From NCBI GenBank assembly GCA_016711405.1, contig JADJSZ010000020.1:1-64000 (forward strand): a stretch of DNA of 64,000 nucleotides, read 5' to 3'. Shown in pieces: positions 34,776 through 42,229 of the stretch; position 1 is the stretch's first letter; every line of letters begins with the position of its first letter. The notes below the pieces were generated by a model. That model saw nothing but the letters and a program-made list of their open reading frames with translations. It searched no databases and had not been told where the DNA came from. The stretch comes from Candidatus Hadersleviella danica (GTDB taxonomy: Bacteria; Chloroflexota; Anaerolineae; Promineifilales; Promineifilaceae). The position numbers and the translations under genes are program-made.

Positions 34776-35399
34776 ATGTACCACCTTTGGCAATGCCCCA
34801 ACCCTGCGTGTGGGTTTCGCTTTCCTGCGGCCGATGATGCGCCCGGCAAAGAGCGCTGTATTTATTGCGGCACGCCCACGGAGCAATTGCAGTTTCCCGC
34901 TCGGCCGCTGGTTCCCGCACGGCCGTCCATCCCCCTGCCCCCTGTCGAGGTGTTGCTGGACAACATCCGCAGTTTGTACAACGTGGGCGGCATTTTCCGG
35001 GCGGCCGATGGGGCAGGCGTGCGCCACCTCCATTTGTGCGGCATCACGGGCACACCCACCCATCCCAAATTGGCCAAAACCGCGCTGGGGGCGCAAGACA
35101 ATGTGCCGTGGAGCCACCACCTCAATGGGGTGGCGGTCGGCCGTGCCTTAAAAGAACAAGGCTATCAGTTGTGGGCGTTGGAAAGCTCTCCCACGGCCGA
35201 ACCCCTTTTCGCCACCCGCCTGCCCCTCGGCGGGCCACCCCTCCTGCTCATTGTCGGCAACGAAGTGACAGGGGTAGACCCTGACCTGCTGGCTTTGTGT
35301 GACAAGGTGGTATTCATTCCCATGCAGGGCATCAAGGAGTCACTCAACGTGACCACAGCGTTTGGGGCGGCCGTGTACCACCTGCTCTATGTGCGCTAA
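34776..35399 (+). CDS. SpoU/TrmH-family RNA 2'-O-methyltransferase with an N-terminal zinc ribbon
   Basis: 207 residues, ATG 34776. Residues 1-40 have CPNPACGF and CIYCGTP, a C4 zinc ribbon. The SPOUT core follows: motif 1 NIRSLYNVGGIFRAADGAG, motif 2 LLIVGNEVTGVDPDLLALCD, motif 3 IPMQGIKESLNVTTAFGAAV. The deep trefoil knot binds SAM, and the Arg of motif 1 is conserved. The target (tRNA or rRNA ribose) cannot be told from sequence. The zinc ribbon is an uncommon extra on TrmH-type enzymes and may bind RNA. Confidence 0.87.
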   Translation: MYHLWQCPNPACGFRFPAADDAPGKERCIYCGTPTEQLQFPARPLVPARPSIPLPPVEVLLDNIRSLYNVGGIFRAADGAGVRHLHLCGITGTPTHPKLAKTALGAQDNVPWSHHLNGVAVGRALKEQGYQLWALESSPTAEPLFATRLPLGGPPLLLIVGNEVTGVDPDLLALCDKVVFIPMQGIKESLNVTTAFGAAVYHLLYVR

Positions 35400-35601
35400 G
35401 GAGGACGTAAAAGAGTGGCCAATTTTAACCCCCAGCGGTATCAACTAGTTTTTAACCATTTTGGAACCGTTTTGGACACCCATAGTGCCCCCCCAATGGT
35501 ACCAGTATCCTTGTTTACGATTGTTATTTTATGCTATGTTACAAATCACCTTACGGAGCAGATTTTTTAATCGTTTATTGCAGTATGCAAGGAGATTGGG
35601 C

Positions 35602-36135
35602 ATGAAGAAGTTAACTATCTTTATCGCAGTTTTGAGCTTTTTAGGAGCAACTTTTTGGGCGGCACAACCTGTGGCCGCATGGAACGCTATTACAGGGACA
35701 GTATATGCAGGGGATGGCTCACGGTGGACATTAGGGGGCACCGTTGAAGTCTTTGACCAAGGCTTTATCTCTTGTGGTACCACCGCATTGGTTACGGGCA
35801 ATCCCGCCACCAATGGCAATTACAGTATGGCTTTGCCCGGTGGATGTACCCCAGCAAATGGGCAACCGCTGTACATTGTCCTCCAAACCAATAGCGGTCC
35901 GGGTGGCACACCCAGCACCCAATTTGCCCAAATTACACAGTTCCCCATAGCGGCTCCATTTGTGCAAAACTTTAACACAGGCACATCCCCCACGGCCGTG
36001 ACCATCGCCAATTTCTCTACTCCTTCAGGCGCACTGGCTTCAACCGCACTGCCTTATCTGTTCGCGGCCGTGGCCACCCTTCTCGGCACCGCCAGCTATG
36101 TCGCTGTGCGCCGCCACCGCCCTATCACGAGCTAA
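35602..36135 (+). CDS. Small exported protein with a C-terminal membrane anchor
   Basis: 177 residues. ATG 35602 is chosen for its AGGAG (35590-35594). The signal peptide is MKKLTIFIAVLSFLGATFWA, cleaved near VAA/WNAITG. The mature part is a short Thr/Gly-rich beta domain (ITGTVYAGDGSRWTLGGTVE, VFDQGFISCGTTALVTGNP) with the look of a carboxypeptidase-regulatory-like fold. The end has a membrane segment and basic tail (LPYLFAAVATLLGTASYVAV, RRHRP), like proteins held by a C-terminal anchor. A candidate promoter is TTGTTT (35511-35516), 18 nt, TATGTT (35535-35540). A terminator follows at 36171-36203. The function is unknown. Confidence 0.75.
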   Translation: MKKLTIFIAVLSFLGATFWAAQPVAAWNAITGTVYAGDGSRWTLGGTVEVFDQGFISCGTTALVTGNPATNGNYSMALPGGCTPANGQPLYIVLQTNSGPGGTPSTQFAQITQFPIAAPFVQNFNTGTSPTAVTIANFSTPSGALASTALPYLFAAVATLLGTASYVAVRRHRPITS

Positions 36136-36170
36136 ATAGCTTTCTCACCTGAGCGGCGCCCTTATCAAAA

Positions 36171-36203
36171 AGCCCGCACCAGCTCTTGGTGTGGGCTTTT
36201 TTT
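36171..36203 (+). terminator. Rho-independent terminator
   Basis: Stem AGCCCGCACCA/TGGTGTGGGCT (one G-U pair), 5-nt loop, then a T run. Confidence 0.9.
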
Positions 36204-36216
36204 ATCTTCGACACCC

Positions 36217-37407
36217 TTATTCTCTCTCATACCTCGCCCAAACCTCGCCTACCTGTGTCAATTGGTTGGTGGTTGGGTTATATAAATTGCCAGCGGGGTA
36301 GCGGTCGGCCGTGTCGTAGACAGCATACCAAAACCACCACTGCACCAACTTGTTATCATCAGCGGGATAGCCCAGAGTGGGGTCGGCGGCCGTGGTAAAA
36401 AAATCGAGCGTGCCCGCCAAAAATTGCGCCACCCGCTCTGGCTCAAAGCCATAATCGGGCGGCATGAGAATGCCATATTCAGTGACGACCAACGGCCGTT
36501 CCCGATACCCCCGCGCCGCCATCCATTCCCGAAAAGCAATGATGTTTTGGGCAAAAATCGCCAAATTATCGTGCTCATCCAAGCCATATTGCTCCCCCCG
36601 GACGGCCGACATGCCCGGCGGAATATCTACCCCCCAACTATCCACCTCTTCGGGCAAAATAAACGCATGGACATTCCAGAAGTCGGTGGGAAGGGGGGTT
36701 CCGTGGCTGGTGGAATAGCTCAGGAGAATGCTGTCTAAGTAAGCCATCCGCAACGGGGTGGGCTGGGAAATGCCGCCAATGCCCACATAGGCGGTGGGGT
36801 CGGCCGCTTTGAGGTGGGTGTACACCTCGTGGTAGATGGCCGCATATTGCTCGGCCGTGACATTGTCCTGCCACTTCACATCCATCTCGTTGCCCACCAG
36901 CCAAAACGAGCCGGGGTTGGTCTGTGCCAATTCGGTCAAAGATTCCCATGTATCGTTGGCCAGCCCCTCTTCCCCCACACGCACCATCCGCCAATACATT
37001 GCTTCGGTGCCTTCTGTCTCCAAATCGGCGTGCCAATTGAGGTAGCTCCCAAAGCCCAGCCCCAAGTCGGCCACCGTTTGGGCATAAGCTCCTTCGGGAA
37101 AGGTCGCGCCCCAGCGTTGGGCGGCCGTAATCGCCCCGATGGGGTTATGAGCAGGGGGAACGACCAGCGGCAAACCCGCAGGGGGGGTGGGCACGGCCGC
37201 CGCAAACACAGGCGGCGGGGTGGCAAGAGCAGAAGCGGCCGTGCCTACAGGCGTGCGCGTGGGCACAATCTGCTCTGGCGTGGCCGTGGGCGTGGGGCCA
37301 AACAGGCCATCACCCCACCCACCACCGCCCAAACCACCCGCCACCAACAACAAAAAGCCCATGCCGATGAACAGCATGGGCCATAAACTGGCAAAATTCA
37401 ATTTCAT
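36217..37407 (-). CDS. Secreted glycoside-hydrolase-like (clan A) TIM-barrel protein
   Basis: About 396 residues from ATG 37407. An N-terminal membrane segment (LWPMLFIGMGFLLLVAGG) precedes a Pro/Thr-rich linker and a TIM barrel. The conserved retaining clan-A signature is visible: an acid/base Glu in FWLVGNEMDVKW (NE pair) and a nucleophile Glu in LVVTEYGILMPPDYG. The segment VQWWFWYAVYDTADRYPAGN resembles the last barrel strands of GH39/GH5-like enzymes. This points to an extracytoplasmic carbohydrate-active enzyme, family uncertain. It ends convergently with the secreted protein at 36135 across a terminator. Confidence 0.7.
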   Translation of the reverse strand: MKLNFASLWPMLFIGMGFLLLVAGGLGGGGWGDGLFGPTPTATPEQIVPTRTPVGTAASALATPPPVFAAAVPTPPAGLPLVVPPAHNPIGAITAAQRWGATFPEGAYAQTVADLGLGFGSYLNWHADLETEGTEAMYWRMVRVGEEGLANDTWESLTELAQTNPGSFWLVGNEMDVKWQDNVTAEQYAAIYHEVYTHLKAADPTAYVGIGGISQPTPLRMAYLDSILLSYSTSHGTPLPTDFWNVHAFILPEEVDSWGVDIPPGMSAVRGEQYGLDEHDNLAIFAQNIIAFREWMAARGYRERPLVVTEYGILMPPDYGFEPERVAQFLAGTLDFFTTAADPTLGYPADDNKLVQWWFWYAVYDTADRYPAGNLYNPTTNQLTQVGEVWARYERE

Positions 37408-37456
37408 AAAGCGCAATGAAGGGGTTGGCTAACAGCGAACGGCTGATAGCCAACAG

Positions 37457-38119
37457 CTAAAAAGTAATGTTCAGGATGTTTTCCGCAATGGTGCGGAGCG
37501 ATTTGACATCCATATGGCTCAGGCGCATGGCAATCTCTAAATAGCTCAGGTTGATTGGCTCAGAAACGAAGGCGCGAACTTCGGGGGGAAGCTCATCCAG
37601 CCGTTGGCGGATTTTCTGCTCGGCTTCGTGGTCCGCCAAAGGGCCGTGGTCATCGCCAATGAAGAAGTTGAGCGAGTGCCCCAAAAACCGCGCCAACCTG
37701 TCGAGGTCGAACAAGGGGATGGGTTTTTCACCTGTTTCGAAGGAGCGAATTTGGGTGGGGGAGACGTTAATCTCGGCCGCTACTTCTTGGACAGTGCGCC
37801 CCTGTTTTTCCCGCGCTTGGCGCAATAAATCGCCAATGGTTTTATGGCGGTTGGCCATAATTTGGCCATACTCAGTACGGGGATAACGGCCGCGTACTTT
37901 GTCGCCCCAAAAATGGCTCACGGGGACTTGCAAATACATGGCCAAGGTTTCCACATCGGGCAAGGATAAAACATGGTTGCCCAATTCAGCTTGTTCAAAT
38001 TCGGCTGGGGAAATGTGGACAATGGTAGCGCAATCTTCAACAGTGCGTCCCGCATGTAGCCGTGCATCACGGATGAGGACTCCTAAAATTTTGGCGCGCG
38101 TGCGGTTAAATTCGTTCAT
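37457..38119 (-). CDS. Transcriptional regulator with two XRE-type helix-turn-helix domains
   Basis: 220 residues from ATG 38119 (MNEFNRTRAKILGVLIRDAR); the frame opens nine codons earlier without a better site. First HTH: LIRDARLHAGRTVEDCATIV, HISPAEFEQAELGN. Second HTH: LLRQAREKQGRTVQEVAAEI, NVSPTQIRSFETGEKPIPLF. The C-terminal tail is helical (LPPEVRAFVSEPINLSYLEI). A tandem Cro/C1-type arrangement in a single chain suggests binding as a pseudo-dimer. No cognate operator could be identified. Confidence 0.85.
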   Translation of the reverse strand: MNEFNRTRAKILGVLIRDARLHAGRTVEDCATIVHISPAEFEQAELGNHVLSLPDVETLAMYLQVPVSHFWGDKVRGRYPRTEYGQIMANRHKTIGDLLRQAREKQGRTVQEVAAEINVSPTQIRSFETGEKPIPLFDLDRLARFLGHSLNFFIGDDHGPLADHEAEQKIRQRLDELPPEVRAFVSEPINLSYLEIAMRLSHMDVKSLRTIAENILNITF

Positions 38120-38253
38120 AATGGCGGATGATGAAGCGCAAAACAAGCGTGATATTATGTTAATAGTAGCATAGATGAAAGCGATTCACAACTATAAGCA
38201 AGGGAGTTGATAGGAGAGCAACGGCCGTGTTTAGCCCAGCCAAATCTCACGCC

Positions 38254-38294
38254 CCAACAAAAAAGGCCAGCATGGTGCTGGCCTTTTTTGTTGG
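38254..38294. terminator. Bidirectional rho-independent terminator after hsp20
   Basis: CCAACAAAAAAGGCCAGCA/TGCTGGCCTTTTTTGTTGG with a 3-nt loop and T6 on both strands. It lies 16 bp past the hsp20 stop. Confidence 0.92.
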
Positions 38295-38309
38295 GTGGCA
38301 ACCCGCACC

Positions 38310-38786
38310 TTAGGCGGCTTGGGTTTCCCCTTCGATGGCCTTCTGGCCGTTCACGTTAATCCGTTTGGGCTTCACCGCCTCTGCTTTGGGGATGGCAATC
38401 GTCACAATCCCATTCTCGTGCGACGCTTCAATCGCTTCGGCGTTTACATTCTCGGGCAGGCGAATGCTCCGGCTGAAGCTCCCATAGCGGCGTTCGCGAA
38501 GATGGTAGCGCACCCCTTCGCGCTCTTCCTCTTGTTGCATGTGCCCCTTAATGGTCAGCACATCTTTGTCGAGCGTGATTTCTAGCTCTTCGCCCTTCAC
38601 GCCGGGGAGAGCGGCCGTGATGGTGTAGTGGGTGGCATCTTCCGCCACATCGAGAGCCAAACCCCAATTGGCGTTGGCCACATTGCCCAAGACAGGGGGC
38701 GTAAAGAAGCTATCCATCAAACGGTCAAATTCATTTTGGATGTTGGACAGGTTGCGTTGTGGGTTCCAGCGAACGATGGTTTTCAT
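38310..38786 (-). CDS. Hsp20/alpha-crystallin small heat-shock protein
   Basis: 158 residues. ATG 38786 (MKTIVRWNPQRNLSNIQNEF) is chosen for the GGAGAAA just upstream and the family's usual start. The alpha-crystallin domain spans about residues 45-140 (WGLALDVAEDATHYTITAAL, GVKGEELEITLDKDVLTIKG, REGVRYHLRERRYGSFSRSI) with the C-terminal IAIPKAE. It forms ATP-independent holdase oligomers in the cytoplasm. A perfect CIRCE operator lies 60 bp upstream, so HrcA should repress it until heat shock. No hrcA, groEL or dnaK gene is in the window. Confidence 0.95.
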   Translation of the reverse strand: MKTIVRWNPQRNLSNIQNEFDRLMDSFFTPPVLGNVANANWGLALDVAEDATHYTITAALPGVKGEELEITLDKDVLTIKGHMQQEEEREGVRYHLRERRYGSFSRSIRLPENVNAEAIEASHENGIVTIAIPKAEAVKPKRINVNGQKAIEGETQAA

Positions 38787-38845
38787 GATATTTCTCCTAC
38801 TAAATGAAGTGTGTGAAACTGTTGGTTGAGTTGCTATTTCATGTT

Positions 38846-38872
38846 TTAGCACTCTCTGCATTCGAGTGCTAA
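38846..38872. promoter_or_regulatory. CIRCE operator (HrcA-binding site)
   Basis: TTAGCACTC, 9 nt, GAGTGCTAA. Both half-sites match the CIRCE consensus exactly. It is placed 60 bp before the hsp20 start, so it should lie at or near the promoter on the minus strand. Confidence 0.96.
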
Positions 38873-39136
38873 AACATATTTATTATTCTACGCACGAATA
38901 TCAGAGGAATATCAGAGCAAAGTTAGCAATATATAAAAATTTGGGCGTGCCGAATCCCTTGCCCTTGTTCCCCATCCAAAACCTAAAAGATGGCTTCAAC
39001 CGTGCCCATATGACCAAAATGCGTTAGTTTTTGTGCAAAAACAGGATTATTTATTGACAAAACATATACAAAAGAGGTAATGTAGGGCAATAACGTGCAA
39101 AACCAACAATCAATCACACCTTAGGAGGATAAGGTC

Positions 39137-40084
39137 ATGGCACTGACAACCACATGGGAACGCTCTCTACTCGATTTGGCCGGTGAAGCAGGGCACACGG
39201 CCGCCCACACCGAACAGCACCACCTGCTTGAAGAATTGCATCTGGCGCGGGCTTACCATGTTTGCCAAGAGATGACCAAGCAAAACAGCCGCTCCTTCTA
39301 CCTCGCCTCGCAACTGCTAACCCCACCCCAACGACGTGCTGTGCGGGCGTTATACGCCTTTTGCCGCACCACGGATGACATTGTAGACCAACCAAGCGGC
39401 GGAGATGTGACCAATCAGTTGCGCCAATGGCGGGAACACGCCCTCAGCAACCATCCCCCGCACGATGACCTGATTGCGTTGGCATGGGCGGATGCTCGCG
39501 CCCGTTACCACATCCCCCGCCGCTATGCCGAACAACTCATTGATGGGGTGGCGCGAGATTTGCACCAGACACGCTACGATAGTTTTGACGATTTGGCCAC
39601 CTATTGCTACAGCGTCGCTTCCACGGTGGGGTTGATGAGTATGCACATCATCGGGTTTGTGAGCCATGAGGCGGTTCCCTATGCCATCAAACTGGGCGTG
39701 GCTTTGCAATTGACCAACATTTTGCGCGATGTGGGGGAGGATTGGCGACGCGGCCGTTTTTATCTGCCCACCGACGAGCTGGCTGAATTTGGCCTGAACG
39801 AAGCGGATGTGGCCAAAGGGGTGGTGGACGAGCGGTGGCGGGCGTTTATGCGCTTCCAAATCGAGCGCACGCGCCGCCTGTATGATGAGTCTTGGGCGGG
39901 CATTGCTTTGTTGGCTCCCCAAGGGCGGCTGGCCATTGCGGCCGCCGCTGGCTTCTACCGCGCCATTTTAGATGACATTGAGGCGCATGATTATGACAAC
40001 TTCGGCCGTCGTGCCCATGTGAGCCAGTGGGGCAAAGTGCGCCTCTTACCCCAGCTTTGGTGGCAGGTGCGGCAGATGAATTGA
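39137..40084 (+). CDS. crtB: Squalene/phytoene synthase
   Basis: 315 residues, ATG 39137, with AGGAGG (39122-39128) upstream. Substrate-Mg motifs: YAFCRTTDDIVDQPSGGDV (first DxxxD-type) and NILRDVGEDWRRGRFYLP (second). The fold marker STVGLMSMHIIGF is present. It condenses two geranylgeranyl diphosphates to phytoene, or two farnesyl diphosphates to squalene; the sequence fits CrtB best, but no other carotenoid gene is near to confirm. An ACACCAAT-type hairpin array follows. Confidence 0.88.
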   Translation: MALTTTWERSLLDLAGEAGHTAAHTEQHHLLEELHLARAYHVCQEMTKQNSRSFYLASQLLTPPQRRAVRALYAFCRTTDDIVDQPSGGDVTNQLRQWREHALSNHPPHDDLIALAWADARARYHIPRRYAEQLIDGVARDLHQTRYDSFDDLATYCYSVASTVGLMSMHIIGFVSHEAVPYAIKLGVALQLTNILRDVGEDWRRGRFYLPTDELAEFGLNEADVAKGVVDERWRAFMRFQIERTRRLYDESWAGIALLAPQGRLAIAAAAGFYRAILDDIEAHDYDNFGRRAHVSQWGKVRLLPQLWWQVRQMN

Positions 40085-40180
40085 GTGACTGGTGTAATGG
40101 TGTATTGGTATACTGGTATATTGGTGTATGTTTGTGAGCGAATACACCAATACACAAATACACGAATATACCATTACACC
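40085..40180. repeat. Spacer hairpin array, ACCAATAC-type units
   Basis: GGTGTAATGGTGTATTGGTA, then TACTGGTATATTGGTGTATG, faces ATACACCAATACACAAATAC and GAATATACCATTACACC. The arms are long and imperfect. The array fills the spacer between crtB and the thioesterase. The same unit recurs at 47857 and 57056. Confidence 0.93.
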
Positions 40181-40182
40181 TA

Positions 40183-40632
40183 ATGACAATTCCCACTGAA
40201 GTTATCGAAAGAATGGCCGCACTGGCGGCCGAAAGTAACCTGCAAATTCCCCCACCTATCTTTTTGGAGATGGAGGGCCGCATTGAGACGGTGGATTTGC
40301 CCAACAAGCGACTGACCATCTCCTTCCCCGTGCAGGCCAAATACCAAAATCCACTGGGCTATATGCAGGGGGGGATGATAGCCACGGCCGTGGACAACGC
40401 CATCGGCCCCCTCAGCTTTTTGGTCGCACCCCCTTCTGTAACCAAAACATTAACCATGAGCTACCTTCTGCCCGTAAAACCCACGGCCGAGCGCATTTGG
40501 GTGACGGCGCAGTACAACGGCCGCGAAGGAGCCGAACTGCGCTTTTCGGCCGAGGTACACACGGCCGAGGGCACTGTTTTGGCCAAAGGGGAGGCGGTGC
40601 ATAGCATTCTGCGTTCACGGCCACGTGAATAA
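40183..40632 (+). CDS. PaaI-type hotdog thioesterase
   Basis: 149 residues, ATG 40183. The hotdog helix carries GYMQGGMIATAVDNAIGPLS, the GGxxA/D pattern of PaaI-family acyl-CoA thioesterases with the catalytic Asp. The strands KTLTMSYLLPVKPTAERIWV and GTVLAKGEAVHSIL fit. The substrate (phenylacetyl-type or other acyl-CoA) is unknown. It is preceded only by the repeat array, with no obvious Shine-Dalgarno. Confidence 0.85.
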   Translation: MTIPTEVIERMAALAAESNLQIPPPIFLEMEGRIETVDLPNKRLTISFPVQAKYQNPLGYMQGGMIATAVDNAIGPLSFLVAPPSVTKTLTMSYLLPVKPTAERIWVTAQYNGREGAELRFSAEVHTAEGTVLAKGEAVHSILRSRPRE

Positions 40633-40711
40633 ATTAGATTCGTGCCTCAAATACTCTTTGGGGGGAGCCTTCTCAACCACTCACACCTAAATCTAAAAAA
40701 AGGATGACACT

Positions 40712-41050
40712 ATGCCAACGGTTGGCCTGTTAATTCTGTCGAATATCTTTATGACATTGGCATGGTATGGCCATCTCAAATTCTTTAAGGGAGATGGGCA
40801 TAGTATGTGGATGATTATTTTTCTGAGCTGGGGAATTGCTTTTTTTGAGTATTGCTTCCAAGTCCCCGCCAATCGGTTGGGCTATGGCTTGTTTACGGCG
40901 ACCCAACTGAAACTCATCCAAGAGGCTATTTCCATCTCGGTCTTTATTTTGTTTGCTATTTTTGTGTTGGGGGAATCCCTGCGCTGGAATTATGTAGTGG
41001 CTTTTGGGCTAATTGGCGCGGCCGTCTATTTTGCTGTCGCAGTGAAGTAA
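40712..41050 (+). CDS. DMT-family small membrane protein (DUF486)
   Basis: 112 residues, ATG 40712, with AAAGGAT upstream. Four membrane segments: VGLLILSNIFMTLAWYGHLK, WMIIFLSWGIAFFEYCFQV, LIQEAISISVFILFAIF and LRWNYVVAFGLIGAAVYFAV. The FEYCFQVPANRLGYG loop is characteristic of DUF486. Its role is unknown; it is distantly related to EamA/DMT transporters. It is convergent with the asparaginase gene across a perfect palindrome. Confidence 0.9.
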   Translation: MPTVGLLILSNIFMTLAWYGHLKFFKGDGHSMWMIIFLSWGIAFFEYCFQVPANRLGYGLFTATQLKLIQEAISISVFILFAIFVLGESLRWNYVVAFGLIGAAVYFAVAVK

Positions 41051-41063
41051 AAGTGGAAAGTAA

Positions 41064-41107
41064 AAAGTAAAAGGTGAAAAGTTGCGCAACTTTTCACCTT
41101 TTACTTT
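41064..41107. repeat. Perfect 44-bp palindrome
   Basis: AAAGTAAAAGGTGAAAAGTT then GCGC then the exact complement. It sits within an AGTAAAA/TTTTACT array (41049-41125) between two convergent genes, and with A/T tails it could end transcription both ways. Confidence 0.95.
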
Positions 41108-41121
41108 CCACTTCTCACCAT

Positions 41122-41607
41122 TTACTCAATCAACTCAAACCGATTTTCGGGCACATTTTTGCGGACACGGCCAGCGGGGAACACCTGCCCGTTCATGGCC
41201 AAATAGACACCGGGGGGGAGGGTTTGCGCGGCCGTGAACGCGCTGGCAATGTTAAAGACAGCATCAGTCAGCCGGAAGCGAGCGGGACTCATTGCCCCCG
41301 TTAGGACAATGGTTTTATCTGGAATGCCGCGCAAAGCGGCGGCCGTTAGAGCCATCGTATCTGTGCCGTGGGTAATGACAATGTGGGGGGAAGAATCGGC
41401 CGTGACAGCATCATAAATCAGTTGGCGATCCTCATCCGTCATCTCCAAACTATCCTTTTGCATCAGCGAGGCCACCTCATACGCTTGCGTCACATTCGCC
41501 TCGCGCAACACCTCCACCACCTGTGGCTCCCCCACCTGAAACGTGCTTTTCGCATCAAAATAAATCTTGTCTATGGTGCCACCTGTGGTGAAAATTTTTA
41601 CATTCAT
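41122..41607 (-). CDS. Short single-domain asparaginase-like protein
   Basis: 161 residues from ATG 41607, with GGAGA upstream. Type-I/II asparaginase motifs: FTTGGTIDKIYF with the nucleophilic Thr, and ITHGTDTMALTAAAL with Thr-Asp. The protein stops after the N-terminal domain (GAMSPARFRLTDAVFNIASA, LAMNGQVFPAGRVRKN) and lacks the C-terminal domain of ~330-residue asparaginases. Short single-domain members are known and may be complete proteins of unclear activity. No frameshift is seen at its end. Confidence 0.8.
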   Translation of the reverse strand: MNVKIFTTGGTIDKIYFDAKSTFQVGEPQVVEVLREANVTQAYEVASLMQKDSLEMTDEDRQLIYDAVTADSSPHIVITHGTDTMALTAAALRGIPDKTIVLTGAMSPARFRLTDAVFNIASAFTAAQTLPPGVYLAMNGQVFPAGRVRKNVPENRFELIE

Positions 41608-42229
41608 GAGCAAGTTTCTCCGTCTATCTGGTTCCTCAAAGCGCATTCTACTCCTGTCCCTTGCCCCCCGTCAAAATTTGTCAAGCTAATCTGGCAAGAG
41701 GGCACACGAACAAATTGTTTAAGAACTTAACGCAAAGGCGCAAAGGGGCAAAGACGCAAAGTTTTTCCTCGTACAAATAAGGCCATTTCCAAAATTTAAC
41801 TATCTTGAGGGGCGAAAACTTTTTAGACACGAATTTCACGAATTTTTTCCTAATCAATTCCGCAAATTCAGAGCATTACGTGTTTGTTTTTAACCCAATT
41901 GGACAATTATTTCCCCGAAACCACCTAACCCCTTTGCGCCTTTGCTTCTTAGCGACTTTGCGTTGAAAAGTGCCAGCACTTACAGATTGTTCGTACACCT
42001 TGGCAGGATTGGCGCATAAACCAGATGACCCAAATCGTTCCCGGTGGGTCCTGGCCCACTTTGGTTCCTTACCCCTCGTCCTGTACAACCCGCCCAAGCA
42101 TTGTGTAGAATAGCCATATCCCCCGCACGATGACGGCCGTTGGCAAAACGCATAGCATTCAATAACCAATAACCAATAACGAGTAACCACCAACCAATCC
42201 CCTCCCACCTTACCTCCCTAGGAGACCCC
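41608..42229. other. Long gene-free stretch built of dispersed repeats
   Basis: No gene is visible in about 620 bp. Contents: an AACGCAAAGGCGCAAAGG run (41718-41752) and its complement CCTTTGCGCCTTTGC...GCGTTG (41933-41966); copy 3 of the AGACACGAATTTCACGAA palindrome (41818-41890); a possible hairpin around 42040-42090; and an AATAACC heptamer array (42157-42200) just before the formate dehydrogenase operon. The operon promoter should be here. Confidence 0.6.
41818..41890. repeat. Dispersed palindromic element, AGACACGAATTTCACGAA family, copy 3 (diverged)
   Basis: ACTTTTTAGACACGAATTTC, then ACGAATTTTTT; the right arm GAGCATTACGTGTTTGTTTT is only partly complementary. Confidence 0.75.
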
